From the NCBI GenBank assembly GCA_028285285.1, contig JANQPW010000327.1, forward strand, positions 1-17,377: a stretch of DNA of 17,377 nucleotides, given 5' to 3'. Shown piece by piece: positions 7,460-14,961 of the stretch. The stretch is from Silvanigrellales bacterium (GTDB taxonomy: Bacteria > Bdellovibrionota_B > Oligoflexia > Silvanigrellales > Silvanigrellaceae). The notes beneath the pieces are model-generated. The model made no database searches. It was not told where the DNA came from and worked only from the letters and a program-made list of their open reading frames with translations. Position numbers and translations under genes: made by a program. Every line of letters starts with the position of its first letter. Positions within the stretch are counted from its first letter, which is position 1.

Positions 7460-8983
7460 ATGGCCAATATGAATGCAAGCCGGTCAGGCGACTTGTTCGC
7501 TGAAGATATGATGCCTGAGCTGGACGACCGGCTGAATTGCATAGTTCGAGAACTCGATATTCTCGAGCGGCCCCGACCTTTGGACTCGCGAGAAACCGAG
7601 TTGTTGATTGAGCTTCTTGAAGGCTGGGCCCACAAAGAAAACTGGGACCCCGTGCTTGAATGGTCGTCCACGGTTGTATTGGAAGGTTGTCCTTTCCGTT
7701 ATTCCGTCGTTCTCTATCGTTTTTGGATTGAGGCGCTCTATCGAAATCACGATCTTGAAGGCGTTTATACGCTTTCACGGCACCTCCTGGGCTTTCGATA
7801 CGAAACACGGGAGTATCTGGCCCTCTCACTTCTTGGTCTCACACTTTGCGGCAACGAGAGGTTCGCGCGGAGAGTCGCTCGCTCGCTTTTTGCGAGTGAA
7901 CGAAAATCTGTTTTGGTTGTCGAAGCTCTTGCTCGGTTCAATTTGGAATTCTTGTCGAGAGAGCGTCGGAAACAATCCTTGAAGATCTACGAAAGGGTAT
8001 GCGAACAGCAAAAGTTCCCCTATTGTTCCCTTTTGGCTTGGGTTGAATGCGCCTTGGTGGAAGATGATCATGAGCAGGCCGCGCGGGCGCTTGCTGCTCT
8101 CCACGAGCGCTATCCATTTTCTCAGGAGCCTCTGAAGGCAGCATTGCAGCTGGCTATTGATGAGTCTGATTGGGTCGAGGCCGTGCGTCTCGCAAGAAAG
8201 CTCTATCGGATCAACCCCACAAGTGCAGAAAACATCGCTTCTTTGGCGACAGCAATGGAGTACAAAGGGGAGCTGCTGGCAGCGCGAAGCCTTTTGCAAC
8301 AACATGCGCATTGCTTTGAAAAGGACGACTACGATTTCGTCGCGACCTCGGCCTCCGTGGCCTACAAGCTCTATCGTCTTTATCAGGAAGAGACTTTTCG
8401 TGGAGAGGCCATCCGCTACTTCGCCCAAGGAATGAAGATTGCTCCCAAGTTTGGAATCGGTACGGCAAATTTTCATTCTGCACTTCACCGCCTCAACGCC
8501 GGAGTCGGCGAAAAAGCTCTGCCACGGCGGCGAGATGTGAACGACACGGATCCGCGGTTTTGGTTGCTCATGGCTGATGGTGAAGGGTGGAAGCACGCTC
8601 TCATGCGTCAATCATTCCTGCTACAGGTACCCCTCGATGTGCAAATGGGTGACTACATTTTCGTGTGTAGGGGAGATTCCGTAGCAGACATGGCCCACTG
8701 TGGAGTCGACGGAATGCTTGAAGTTTTGACACCTCAGATTCCCGACGAACACCTCGAACGTGTTGTTAAAGTCGGTCATTTCAAGATGTTCGGCGATTCG
8801 GTCCAATTTTCTCGCACTGAAGAACCGATCTTGGAGCACAATGGGCACGGTTTGTGCAACTTCTCGAACCGCAGCCAATTGTACTTCTCGCAGCTGAGCG
8901 CTGAAAATGCCGAAGAGATTGTTTCGCGAGTTGAAAACTTGGACAACCCATTCAAAGGGAAGTTAGTGAGTCGCTATGCTTAA
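7460..8983 (+). CDS. TPR-like helical-repeat protein with C-terminal PUA/EVE-like domain
   Basis: This 507-residue protein has no signal peptide. Residues about 45-345 are back-to-back amphipathic helix pairs typical of TPR-like scaffolds (for example EQAARALAALHERYP, DWVEAVRLARKLYRINPTS and ELLAARSLLQQ). Residues about 366-480 look different: RFWLLMADGEGWKHAL, then VPLDVQMGDYIFVCRG, then GVDGMLEVL. This order (W-[LV]-x-hydrophobic start, GD[RY]-hydrophobic, G-x-x-EV) resembles EVE domains, PUA-like folds that in known families bind modified bases. That match is by eye and tentative. The ATG at 7460 is preceded by GGAGAG seven bases away; an in-frame GTG at 7454 is less likely. The gene lies 86 bases after the UvrA paralogue on the same strand and overlaps the next gene by eight bases (ATGCTTAA), so it is at least partly coupled to that downstream gene. 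Confidence 0.72.
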   Translation: MANMNASRSGDLFAEDMMPELDDRLNCIVRELDILERPRPLDSRETELLIELLEGWAHKENWDPVLEWSSTVVLEGCPFRYSVVLYRFWIEALYRNHDLEGVYTLSRHLLGFRYETREYLALSLLGLTLCGNERFARRVARSLFASERKSVLVVEALARFNLEFLSRERRKQSLKIYERVCEQQKFPYCSLLAWVECALVEDDHEQAARALAALHERYPFSQEPLKAALQLAIDESDWVEAVRLARKLYRINPTSAENIASLATAMEYKGELLAARSLLQQHAHCFEKDDYDFVATSASVAYKLYRLYQEETFRGEAIRYFAQGMKIAPKFGIGTANFHSALHRLNAGVGEKALPRRRDVNDTDPRFWLLMADGEGWKHALMRQSFLLQVPLDVQMGDYIFVCRGDSVADMAHCGVDGMLEVLTPQIPDEHLERVVKVGHFKMFGDSVQFSRTEEPILEHNGHGLCNFSNRSQLYFSQLSAENAEEIVSRVENLDNPFKGKLVSRYA

Positions 8984-10379
8984 CAAATTCAGAACCAAGT
9001 TGCTTACTTTATTAGCTATTCAGTCGATTTGCCTTCTGTTCTCATCCGCCGTTGCGCAAGAGGGTGCGAGTGGAGTTGTTGTTGACTATCAAAAGGAAGG
9101 CCTCAGCTTTTCCGCTGTGTTCCCTGAGAATTGGACGGTCGAAAAAGACGTCAATGGTTTCGAGCTTTTTGCCGAGCCAACGGAGAAGAAGGAGCCCACG
9201 GCGAGCAATCCTGTTGTTGCTGATCCGAATCTCTCTATTGCAACTTCCCGTAACCCCATGCCAATTGATGAAGAAGCTCTCGAAGTCTATGAAAATCAGA
9301 TGAAAACTGGGCTTACCCAAGCGGTTGGTGAAAAAGCTGGTCTTGATATTTTCCTGAAGCGGGTTGTTGATTTGACAGACACCCGAAAAGGTCTTTTGTA
9401 TTATCTCAAATACAAAAAGGGTGATTTCGATATCTACAATGCGGTGCTGGTTTTGAGCACCGATACCCATTTGTTTCGTGTGACCTTGACTGACTACGAA
9501 GTTGGATTTGATTCAAATCTGGAAACTTTGTTTCCTTTTATGGCCGCTATCGATGTTGGGCAGGGACACGTTGTTCGCGATTCTTTGATCGTGGTTCTTT
9601 CCCCATGGCTGGCGGGTGCGCTTGCCTTCTTTGTGCTCGTCTTTGCCATACACATGCTGCGGCATCGTGTTTCCCAAGGCAAGCTCTCCGGGGCGCTTGA
9701 TGAGTCTATTCAAGAGCAAAGCACAGCACGTGTGCCTTTTTGGAAGCCCATTTTCTTTCGGGGTTCAGAGAAAGAGGAAGACTATGACTCCGAGTTTCGT
9801 GAAACTTCAAATCAGTCGCGATATGGAGATCAAGACGACTTCACAGAGGTGCCTCTCAGCGAAGCCATGGGCTCCGGTTCTTTTCCTTCCATGAGTTCAA
9901 CGGGAAACGCTGGGTCAGTGACAGACCCCGAAACCGAGGTGTCACAGATCTCAAGCCAGTACCAAAACACGTCTTTTAGCCAGATTGCTTCCGAGGCGCC
10001 CGCACAATCTTCAGTTGAAGCTGCCCCTCCTCCTCCGGCACCGCCTCCTGCTCCGCCGCGTGCAGAGGCCCAGTCGTTCCCAAAGCCTCCCCCACCTGCA
10101 CCCAAAGTCTCTGAGGCTCCTGCAGCTCCGCCCCTGCCTGCACCGAAAAGTGCTGCTGCATCGAGTGAAACCCCTCGAAGTGCCGCAGCAAAGCAATCCG
10201 AGTTTTCTCTAGATGACGAAGAATCGACTCAGAGGAGTCGGATCGACAAGCTCCCCATCAGTGAGTCTCCGGAGTCACGCCATCAGAAAAGTCAGCAACC
10301 TCAGTCTGCGGCAAAGAGCTCGGCCTTCGGTCTTGACTTCACTTCGGCCGAAGATCACGATGAAAGCGATGACGTTTGA
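8976..10379 (+). CDS. Membrane protein: PsbP-like periplasmic domain, one TM helix, proline-rich cytoplasmic tail
   Basis: This 467-residue protein has a Sec signal peptide (residues 1-28, cleavage after AVAQ or nearby). Residues about 33-195 form a domain whose opening (GLSFSAVFPENWTVEKD) is characteristic of the Mog1/PsbP or DcrB-like superfamily. A single transmembrane helix follows at about 204-227 (IVVLSPWLAGALAFFVLVFAIHML), with RHR on the cytoplasmic side. The last 240 residues are low-complexity and acidic, with a proline/alanine tract at 350-390. Near the C-terminus a short motif appears twice: SEFSLDDEES and SAFGLDFTSAED. The topology suggests an inner-membrane protein linking a periplasmic domain to a disordered cytoplasmic tail that could bind partners. 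Translation is likely coupled to the preceding TPR/EVE-like gene by the eight-base overlap. It is convergent with the SurA-like gene, with six bases between stops. Exact function unknown. Confidence 0.75.
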   Translation: MLNKFRTKLLTLLAIQSICLLFSSAVAQEGASGVVVDYQKEGLSFSAVFPENWTVEKDVNGFELFAEPTEKKEPTASNPVVADPNLSIATSRNPMPIDEEALEVYENQMKTGLTQAVGEKAGLDIFLKRVVDLTDTRKGLLYYLKYKKGDFDIYNAVLVLSTDTHLFRVTLTDYEVGFDSNLETLFPFMAAIDVGQGHVVRDSLIVVLSPWLAGALAFFVLVFAIHMLRHRVSQGKLSGALDESIQEQSTARVPFWKPIFFRGSEKEEDYDSEFRETSNQSRYGDQDDFTEVPLSEAMGSGSFPSMSSTGNAGSVTDPETEVSQISSQYQNTSFSQIASEAPAQSSVEAAPPPPAPPPAPPRAEAQSFPKPPPPAPKVSEAPAAPPLPAPKSAAASSETPRSAAAKQSEFSLDDEESTQRSRIDKLPISESPESRHQKSQQPQSAAKSSAFGLDFTSAEDHDESDDV

Positions 10380-10385
10380 GATCCA

Positions 10386-11465
10386 TCAGTGAAAGCGAAT
10401 GGGTCTTTTTTCAACATTCACCTTGTCTCTTTCAGCATCAAGGTAGCTTTGAAGCCGTTCGGCGAATTTCACTTCAAGAAGGCGCTGTTTCCATTTTTCC
10501 AAGTCAATTTTTTCAGATGTTTGACTGATAGACGACTTTTCTCGAGAAACCAGCTGAAAGAAGAAAGTTGTCGAGCCGATTTCAAGCGGGCCAACGACTT
10601 TGCCTTCGGCAGCGCCCTCGAGTGCCTTCACGAGTTCTGGAGGAAGCGTGGAAGGAAGCTTTGGCTCGAGCAGCCCACCACTTTCCTGAGCGTCCGCGGC
10701 ATCTGAGTAGATCTTCACCACCTCTTCAAAAGGGCTTCCAGAGTTGAGAGCCTTCTGCACCGACTTGACCTTCAAAGCTCCTTGTGGATCGGAGCTGCGT
10801 CCAGAGATCAGCAAACTCCGGAGAACATACTTTTCTTCGGCAGTTTGCTGCGGCTTCTTGTCATTTGTGGCTTGCGACAGTGCAAAGCTCTTCACCTCTT
10901 CATCGGACACGCTCACCAGTGGACGGATGGCTCGACCAATGAAACGCTGGGTTTCGAGCTGTCTTTTGAACTCGGAGCGGTGGGAGGCCTCTGTTTCTCC
11001 CTCCTGCTCCAACATGGAGAGGAAGTCGCCGCGGGTGATGTTGCGGCTCTCTAAGAATTTTGCGATCTCCTGGTCCAGCTCAGATTCCGTCACTTCGAGA
11101 CCCATTTCCTCCACCTTGAGCTCCAGAAGACTTTGTTCAATGAGCTTGTCAAAGAGTTCTGCAACCTGCTGAGAGGACACGCTTTGGCCCTGGATCTTTC
11201 CGGTGGGCAGCAGCGCTGCTTGGCCGCGGGAGGCAACGGTCACAGCCCTCTGAAGGTCGCTCAACAGGAGGATCTTTCCACCAACGTTGGCAATGATCGC
11301 GTCAATGGTCCCGCTCTGGAGAGGAGTCCACACATGATTGTAGGCATTCTCTGCAGTTTTCTCTTCTGCCTGGGCGGGTACAAAGGTGATGATCGTTGCC
11401 GCTGTGACCAGGAACTGCAAAACGAGTTTTCGGAGGCCTGGGCGGTGTGCTGCCGATCTGTCCAT
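10386..11465 (-). CDS. SurA-like periplasmic chaperone with degenerate parvulin domain
   Basis: This 359-residue exported protein resembles SurA. It has a signal peptide ending FVPAQA (cleavage near residue 33), a SurA N-terminal chaperone domain starting DAIIANVGGKILLLSDL (about 55-180), and one parvulin-like domain (about 211-307). A final helical segment (about 314-350) probably packs on the chaperone core. E. coli SurA has two parvulin domains and about 428 residues; this one has a single domain. The usual parvulin HIL motif is RSLL here, the GGxLGW motif is GGLLEP, and the final F/YHI motif is FFQL. Both conserved histidines are therefore missing, suggesting a chaperone without prolyl isomerase activity. 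The ATG at 11465 is chosen over an upstream TTG because AGGAGAG lies five bases before it. Family role: escorting outer-membrane proteins. A long (271-base) upstream region contains a 31-base inverted repeat. Confidence 0.82.
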   Translation of the reverse strand: MDRSAAHRPGLRKLVLQFLVTAATIITFVPAQAEEKTAENAYNHVWTPLQSGTIDAIIANVGGKILLLSDLQRAVTVASRGQAALLPTGKIQGQSVSSQQVAELFDKLIEQSLLELKVEEMGLEVTESELDQEIAKFLESRNITRGDFLSMLEQEGETEASHRSEFKRQLETQRFIGRAIRPLVSVSDEEVKSFALSQATNDKKPQQTAEEKYVLRSLLISGRSSDPQGALKVKSVQKALNSGSPFEEVVKIYSDAADAQESGGLLEPKLPSTLPPELVKALEGAAEGKVVGPLEIGSTTFFFQLVSREKSSISQTSEKIDLEKWKQRLLEVKFAERLQSYLDAERDKVNVEKRPIRFH

Positions 11466-11587
11466 TGCGTCTCTCCTCAAGCGTTTTCAATGGTTTTCTC
11501 TAGTCTTCCTGAACCGAAGAAACAAGTCCAGAAAATTCGCTCTCAGTTGGGGCGTTGGTCTCGTGAAAATCGAGAGAAAAAATTTAC

Positions 11588-11618
11588 AAATGTTCGCAAA
11601 TAAATTTTGCGAACATTT
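11588..11618. repeat. Perfect inverted repeat, 13-bp arms, 5-base loop
   Basis: AAATGTTCGCAAA (11588-11600) and TTTGCGAACATTT (11606-11618) are exact reverse complements around the loop TAAAT. It lies in the gap between the exonuclease 3' end and the SurA-like start, 118 bases from the former and 122 bases from the latter. On the minus strand it is followed by GTAAATTTTTTC, so a weak terminator for the exonuclease gene is possible, but the stem is AT-rich at its ends and the T-run starts several bases late. A dimeric regulator site (core GTTCGC-N11-GCGAAC) is an equally good reading. Confidence 0.65.
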
Positions 11619-11736
11619 ATTGGTATAAAAGACAAAATGAATCCAACTTTTGGAGGCAGCGAGGAAAAACCTACTTCAGTTTGTGAGCGAGCGAATTTTG
11701 GTGGGTGGTTTGCAACAGTCCAGAATTAGACTGCGC

Positions 11737-13707
11737 TTATATCACTCCGAGATCATAGAGTGGAGCAAGGTCCTCAAAGTAGACCCAATCTCCCTCAAGA
11801 GAGCGAAACTTCTTCCAGTGGTGAAACAGCTCCAAGTCGGCACAAACCTCGTCGGTGAACAGCAGTGGAAAGGAGTCATGTGTCAATTCATCATTGTGTT
11901 TGCAGAAAAGTCGCGTGAAAAATCGTTTGGACTGGATTTTGTCGGAGTCTTCAATGGGAAGACGAATCACCTCACGAATGCGGTTGCGGACAACGACCGC
12001 AATGTCGAGCTCCTTCGCGTCTGTGTTTGACACAATCGCCAATCCACTCTGGGGGAGGTAATCGCGCCCAACTGGCAGTTCGAGCTTGCCGAGCATGTGA
12101 AGGCGGTTGAGAGTGTCGTTGAGTGTGCGCCGATAACTCAAGTTCAGAAAGTAGCGGGTTGTTCGTTTCTGCCGTTCGAGCGCATTGATTTCATCTCCAA
12201 GCCGGCCGTAGACATGTCCGATGAACAATCTCAGAAAAAGCAGGCGACGGTTGAAGCCAAGCCTTTCATCGTGAAAGGGGAGGATCTCGGCGAGCTTTTC
12301 AAATTCCTTTTGCACAAGCTTCGGTTGCTCGTAGGGTCCAAAGACCCAGCCCACTCCTCGAGACAACTTTCCACACTGGAGGCTTTTGCTGACCTGTTCT
12401 TCCCGAGCGAGGCTGAATTTGCCACGTGCACGGCTCGGATAAGCAATCCGAGTTTTTCGAATGGGACCCCTTCGATGACGCCCTGCGCCAGAGTTGATGA
12501 ACTCTTCCAAATCAGCTTGAGTTTGGGCGTAGGTTTCTCGGCCCTCAGGGTCAGGAGCGGGGGGCAATTGTTTTTCGGAGTAGAGAGTTTCAAACTCTCG
12601 CACCGTCTCGCTCACTCGACCGCGATCGCCAAAAACATCGAGGCCAGAGTTCTCTGGGTTGTCGGTGATGAAGCCAAGAAGGTCTTGGGGCAAGAGAATC
12701 TGCACGAACCCCTTAGACCGCCCTTCCAGCTGCCGAGGATCCAGCGCCAAATCAAACTTCGAGAGTTCTTTTCCCTCGGCAAGCAGCGCTCCCAGAAAGT
12801 GATTGTGCCGTTGAAATTTGTAGTCTGAGAGATCCACAACCAGTCGGTTCAGTTCGCGCTCTTCACTGAGCGCAGTGATCTGTGAAAACGAGCGGCGTAG
12901 ATTTGGAGAAGCCGACAAAAAGTTGATTTCTCCTTGGGAGTTAAAAAAATAGAACACACCCGGAGAGGGCGGAACGGTCTCTATTTCTTCACCAGAGAGG
13001 CCGGGTCCAAGCCTGCGAAGTGTTTCATTGTCTCCCTGAATCTTCAAAAAATCTTCAGTTGAATGAACACCATGAGACCGACCAAAGCGGACAAGCCCCA
13101 TCAAAACGTCGCGAGTCATCTCGGCATCGACCATGGCTCGGTGAGCGTCTTCAACCTCGGAGCCAAAATGCCGGGCAGTTCCAGAGAGGGTTTTGGAGGG
13201 CAAGTCGGGGAGGAGGTTGGAAACGATGAGGTGAGTGCACAGGTAGTAGTTTGTGAAAGGGCGATTCACATATTCATGGCAGGATTGCTTCACGAACGAG
13301 TAGTCGTTCAAAGCTCCATGAGCCACGAGCACTGAATCTCCCAAAAAATCGACAAAGTCGTCGATCACTTCCTCAATAGTTGGGGCGGCTTTTACCATAT
13401 CTTGCGAGATGTTGGTGATCTCTTGAACCACTCGAGGAATGCGTCGTTTCGGGTTCACAAGAGTTTCAAAGCGCGCAATCTCCTGACCCCTGGAGTATTT
13501 GATAGCCGCGATTTCAATGATCTTGCTGTTGGAGGGGTTACCTCCCGTTGTTTCCAGATCAAAAAAAACGAGGTCAATTTCTTTGGGGCTTTTTTGCAGC
13601 CACTTGGGGCGCTCCACACGTTCTGGAGTGGTTCTGCGGCGGTTGCGACTTCCGGAGGTATCGCTGCGACCGCGGGATCGGTTTCGATAGGGTGCTTGAT
13701 CTTTCAT
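11737..13707 (-). CDS. DEDDh 3'-5' exonuclease fused to a degenerate GIY-YIG (UvrC/Cho-type) domain
   Basis: This 656-residue protein begins with an Arg-rich disordered tail (about 8-35). A DnaQ-like DEDDh exonuclease follows with all catalytic residues: FDLETTGG (D50, E52), HGALND (D135) and HRAMVDAEMT (H189, D194). Residues 245-278 read VPPSPGVFYFF...INFLSASPNLRRSF, aligning with the UvrC/Cho pattern PGVYxF...YVGKAxNLRRR. The first Tyr is Phe252, the second Phe263, the Gly is Ser265 and the Lys is Ala266; Arg271 is kept. The exonuclease should be active on single strands or 3' ends, while the GIY-YIG part is probably not a nuclease. About 370 C-terminal residues are unassigned. Bacterial DnaQ-UvrC-like fusions are a known architecture. 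I chose the ATG at 13707 (GAAGGA close upstream) over a TTG 72 bases earlier. It follows the hydrolase gene on the same strand after 121 bases. Confidence 0.85.
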   Translation of the reverse strand: MKDQAPYRNRSRGRSDTSGSRNRRRTTPERVERPKWLQKSPKEIDLVFFDLETTGGNPSNSKIIEIAAIKYSRGQEIARFETLVNPKRRIPRVVQEITNISQDMVKAAPTIEEVIDDFVDFLGDSVLVAHGALNDYSFVKQSCHEYVNRPFTNYYLCTHLIVSNLLPDLPSKTLSGTARHFGSEVEDAHRAMVDAEMTRDVLMGLVRFGRSHGVHSTEDFLKIQGDNETLRRLGPGLSGEEIETVPPSPGVFYFFNSQGEINFLSASPNLRRSFSQITALSEERELNRLVVDLSDYKFQRHNHFLGALLAEGKELSKFDLALDPRQLEGRSKGFVQILLPQDLLGFITDNPENSGLDVFGDRGRVSETVREFETLYSEKQLPPAPDPEGRETYAQTQADLEEFINSGAGRHRRGPIRKTRIAYPSRARGKFSLAREEQVSKSLQCGKLSRGVGWVFGPYEQPKLVQKEFEKLAEILPFHDERLGFNRRLLFLRLFIGHVYGRLGDEINALERQKRTTRYFLNLSYRRTLNDTLNRLHMLGKLELPVGRDYLPQSGLAIVSNTDAKELDIAVVVRNRIREVIRLPIEDSDKIQSKRFFTRLFCKHNDELTHDSFPLLFTDEVCADLELFHHWKKFRSLEGDWVYFEDLAPLYDLGVI

Positions 13708-13816
13708 GAGTCCTTCGCAGGGTAAAAGACTGACGGAATGCGGACAACTCGTGATCCCATAAGTTTGGGGTGAGGTCAAGACATATTCACTTAACTATCG
13801 AGGATGAATAGAGGTT

Positions 13817-13832
13817 CTAGGTGCTAGCCTAG
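13817..13832. repeat. CTAG-rich inverted repeat at the hydrolase stop codon
   Basis: CTAGG (13817-13821) and CCTAG (13828-13832) flank TGCTAG, giving three CTAG tetranucleotides in 16 bases. The TAG stop of the minus-strand hydrolase is the last CTAG read from the plus strand (13829-13832). Arms are only five bases and no T-run follows, so a terminator is doubtful. Confidence 0.35.
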
Positions 13833-14740
13833 ACAGCTTTGCTTCCGCCCGACCGCCGAAGGATATCGGGGAGATCCGAGAGGCAGATGGTTTGGTTTTC
13901 CACGGTCAAAAAAGAATGGCGAAAGACCCGTTTTGCCTCTGGAAGGAGGTAGGACTCCAGGTCTGCGTCTGAAGACTCTGGATCATGATGGAAGAGTCCG
14001 TAAGCACAAACATTTGCCGCTGCGGCGATGGTGGCTCCGGCCGTGGGAGTTGAATGCCCCCAGCCAACATAGCGCTGGAAGCCAGCCTCCGCATACGTGG
14101 AGTCGTAGAGCAGAAGGGAAGCTTCTCGGCTAAAGTCGACAAGCTCTTGGTCGACCTCAGACCCATGTTCATGATCGGTGGCGTAGACCACTGAGATTTC
14201 GTTGTCGAGTGACCAAACCCGAAAAGCCACAGCATCTTGTGGGTGGTTGAGGGGCTGGAGTTGTACGCGTGTGTCGGAGATTTTGATCTCTTTCAGATCG
14301 TTGATTTCCACGAAGGTTGTGTTTTCATTGGCCGACATCTCGGCAAAGCTCAAAGGAAAGAATGGTTTTTCAAAGAATCTCTCGAAGATAGCTCTCAGGC
14401 TAAGACCACATTTTCTCTGTCCATAAATGGTGATCTTGCAGTCGGGGCTGAAAAAGGGCTTGAAGCGAAGAAGGCCAATCATATGGTCGTAGTGCATGTG
14501 GGAGAGCATGATGTGAAAGTCTCTTTTCCCCTTTTTGAGGGCGGCGTCGCCCAGGTTGGCCAGACCGGTGCCAGCATCGAGAATGATGGAAGTTTCTGTT
14601 TCTCGTAGCAAATCAGTGTTCACCACCTCCACACAGGAAGTGTTGCCGCCGTAGTGAAGGGTCTCTGTGCCTGGGGTTGGGAGGGTGCCACGCACTCCCC
14701 AAAAAGTCACTTTTTGCTCAAAGCGATTGCGCCCACCCAT
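13829..14740 (-). CDS. Metallo-beta-lactamase-fold hydrolase
   Basis: This 303-residue protein has the N-terminal signature FWGVRGTLPTPG...YGGNTSC shared by a group of MBL-fold phosphodiesterase-like hydrolases. Metal ligands are complete: HMHYDH (H81, H83, D85, H86), H166 in NHPQDAVAF, D189 in YATDHEHG, and H251 or H252 in FHHDPESSD. A GWGHSTP segment (around 226-232) is also typical. Such enzymes include RNase Z-like, PhnP-like and cyclic-nucleotide phosphodiesterase-like members; the substrate cannot be read from sequence. No signal peptide, so cytoplasmic. The start is uncertain: the ATG at 14740 gives the usual short lead before FWGVRG, while a GTG at 14797 would add 19 residues. Neither has a strong ribosome site. 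The stop codon lies within a CTAG-rich inverted repeat. It is upstream of the exonuclease gene. Confidence 0.82.
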   Translation of the reverse strand: MGGRNRFEQKVTFWGVRGTLPTPGTETLHYGGNTSCVEVVNTDLLRETETSIILDAGTGLANLGDAALKKGKRDFHIMLSHMHYDHMIGLLRFKPFFSPDCKITIYGQRKCGLSLRAIFERFFEKPFFPLSFAEMSANENTTFVEINDLKEIKISDTRVQLQPLNHPQDAVAFRVWSLDNEISVVYATDHEHGSEVDQELVDFSREASLLLYDSTYAEAGFQRYVGWGHSTPTAGATIAAAANVCAYGLFHHDPESSDADLESYLLPEAKRVFRHSFLTVENQTICLSDLPDILRRSGGSKAV

Positions 14741-14809
14741 GACGCCGTTTTTCCCAGTAGAAACCGTCTGTCTCTTGCGTGTGACCTTCAAAATCACTCC
14801 AACTCAGGA

Positions 14810-14834
14810 GCTCTGTTGGGAATTCCAACGGAGC
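14810..14834. repeat. Inverted repeat with 10-bp arms upstream of the MBL-fold hydrolase
   Basis: GCTCTGTTGG (14810-14819) and CCAACGGAGC (14825-14834) pair around the loop GAATT. All positions are complementary except one T/G, which would still pair as a wobble in a plus-strand RNA. It lies 69 bases before the ATG at 14740 of the minus-strand hydrolase gene, where an operator or leader element could sit, in the non-coding gap between divergent genes. No T-run follows on either strand, so it is not a standard terminator. Confidence 0.55.
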
Positions 14835-14888
14835 CGGGGTTGAATAGCCACTCATCGGAGCCAATTGGCGAAACTTTCGGAAAACATT

Positions 14889-14928
14889 GCCGGCAGCTTC
14901 CCCAGCCCTGTGGAAGGCGGCCTCCGGC
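14889..14928. repeat. Imperfect GC-rich stem-loop in the divergent region
   Basis: GCCGG (14889-14893) can pair with CCGGC (14924-14928), and CTTCC (14897-14901) with GGAAG (14912-14916). An internal loop and a 10-base apical loop remain. It sits in the centre of the 298-base gap between the divergent hydrolase and DUF6178-like genes. It could be part of a transcribed leader or simply chance structure in GC-rich sequence; there is no T-run. Confidence 0.3.
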
Positions 14929-14961
14929 TGTTGGATCTGGTTGAGAAGGCCTAAAAATGAC

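Noticed and set aside
7826..8611. A 261-codon open frame on the minus strand.
   Set aside because: It lies entirely opposite the TPR/EVE-like gene, which has a good start, ribosome site and coherent helical pattern. The minus product is low-complexity and has no recognisable domain.
10020..10150. Tandem DNA repeat in the proline-rich region.
   Set aside because: The CCT/GCA-rich sequence encodes a Pro/Ala tract with irregular units, not a true tandem repeat.
11637..11729. A 30-codon plus-strand reading frame starting after a TATAAAA sequence.
   Set aside because: There is no ribosome site, the TATAAA is too close to the ATG to act as its promoter with a normal leader, and the peptide has no recognisable feature.
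12097..12828. A 243-codon open frame on the plus strand.
   Set aside because: It is antisense to the exonuclease fusion, whose motifs are clear, and the plus product shows no domain or start signal.
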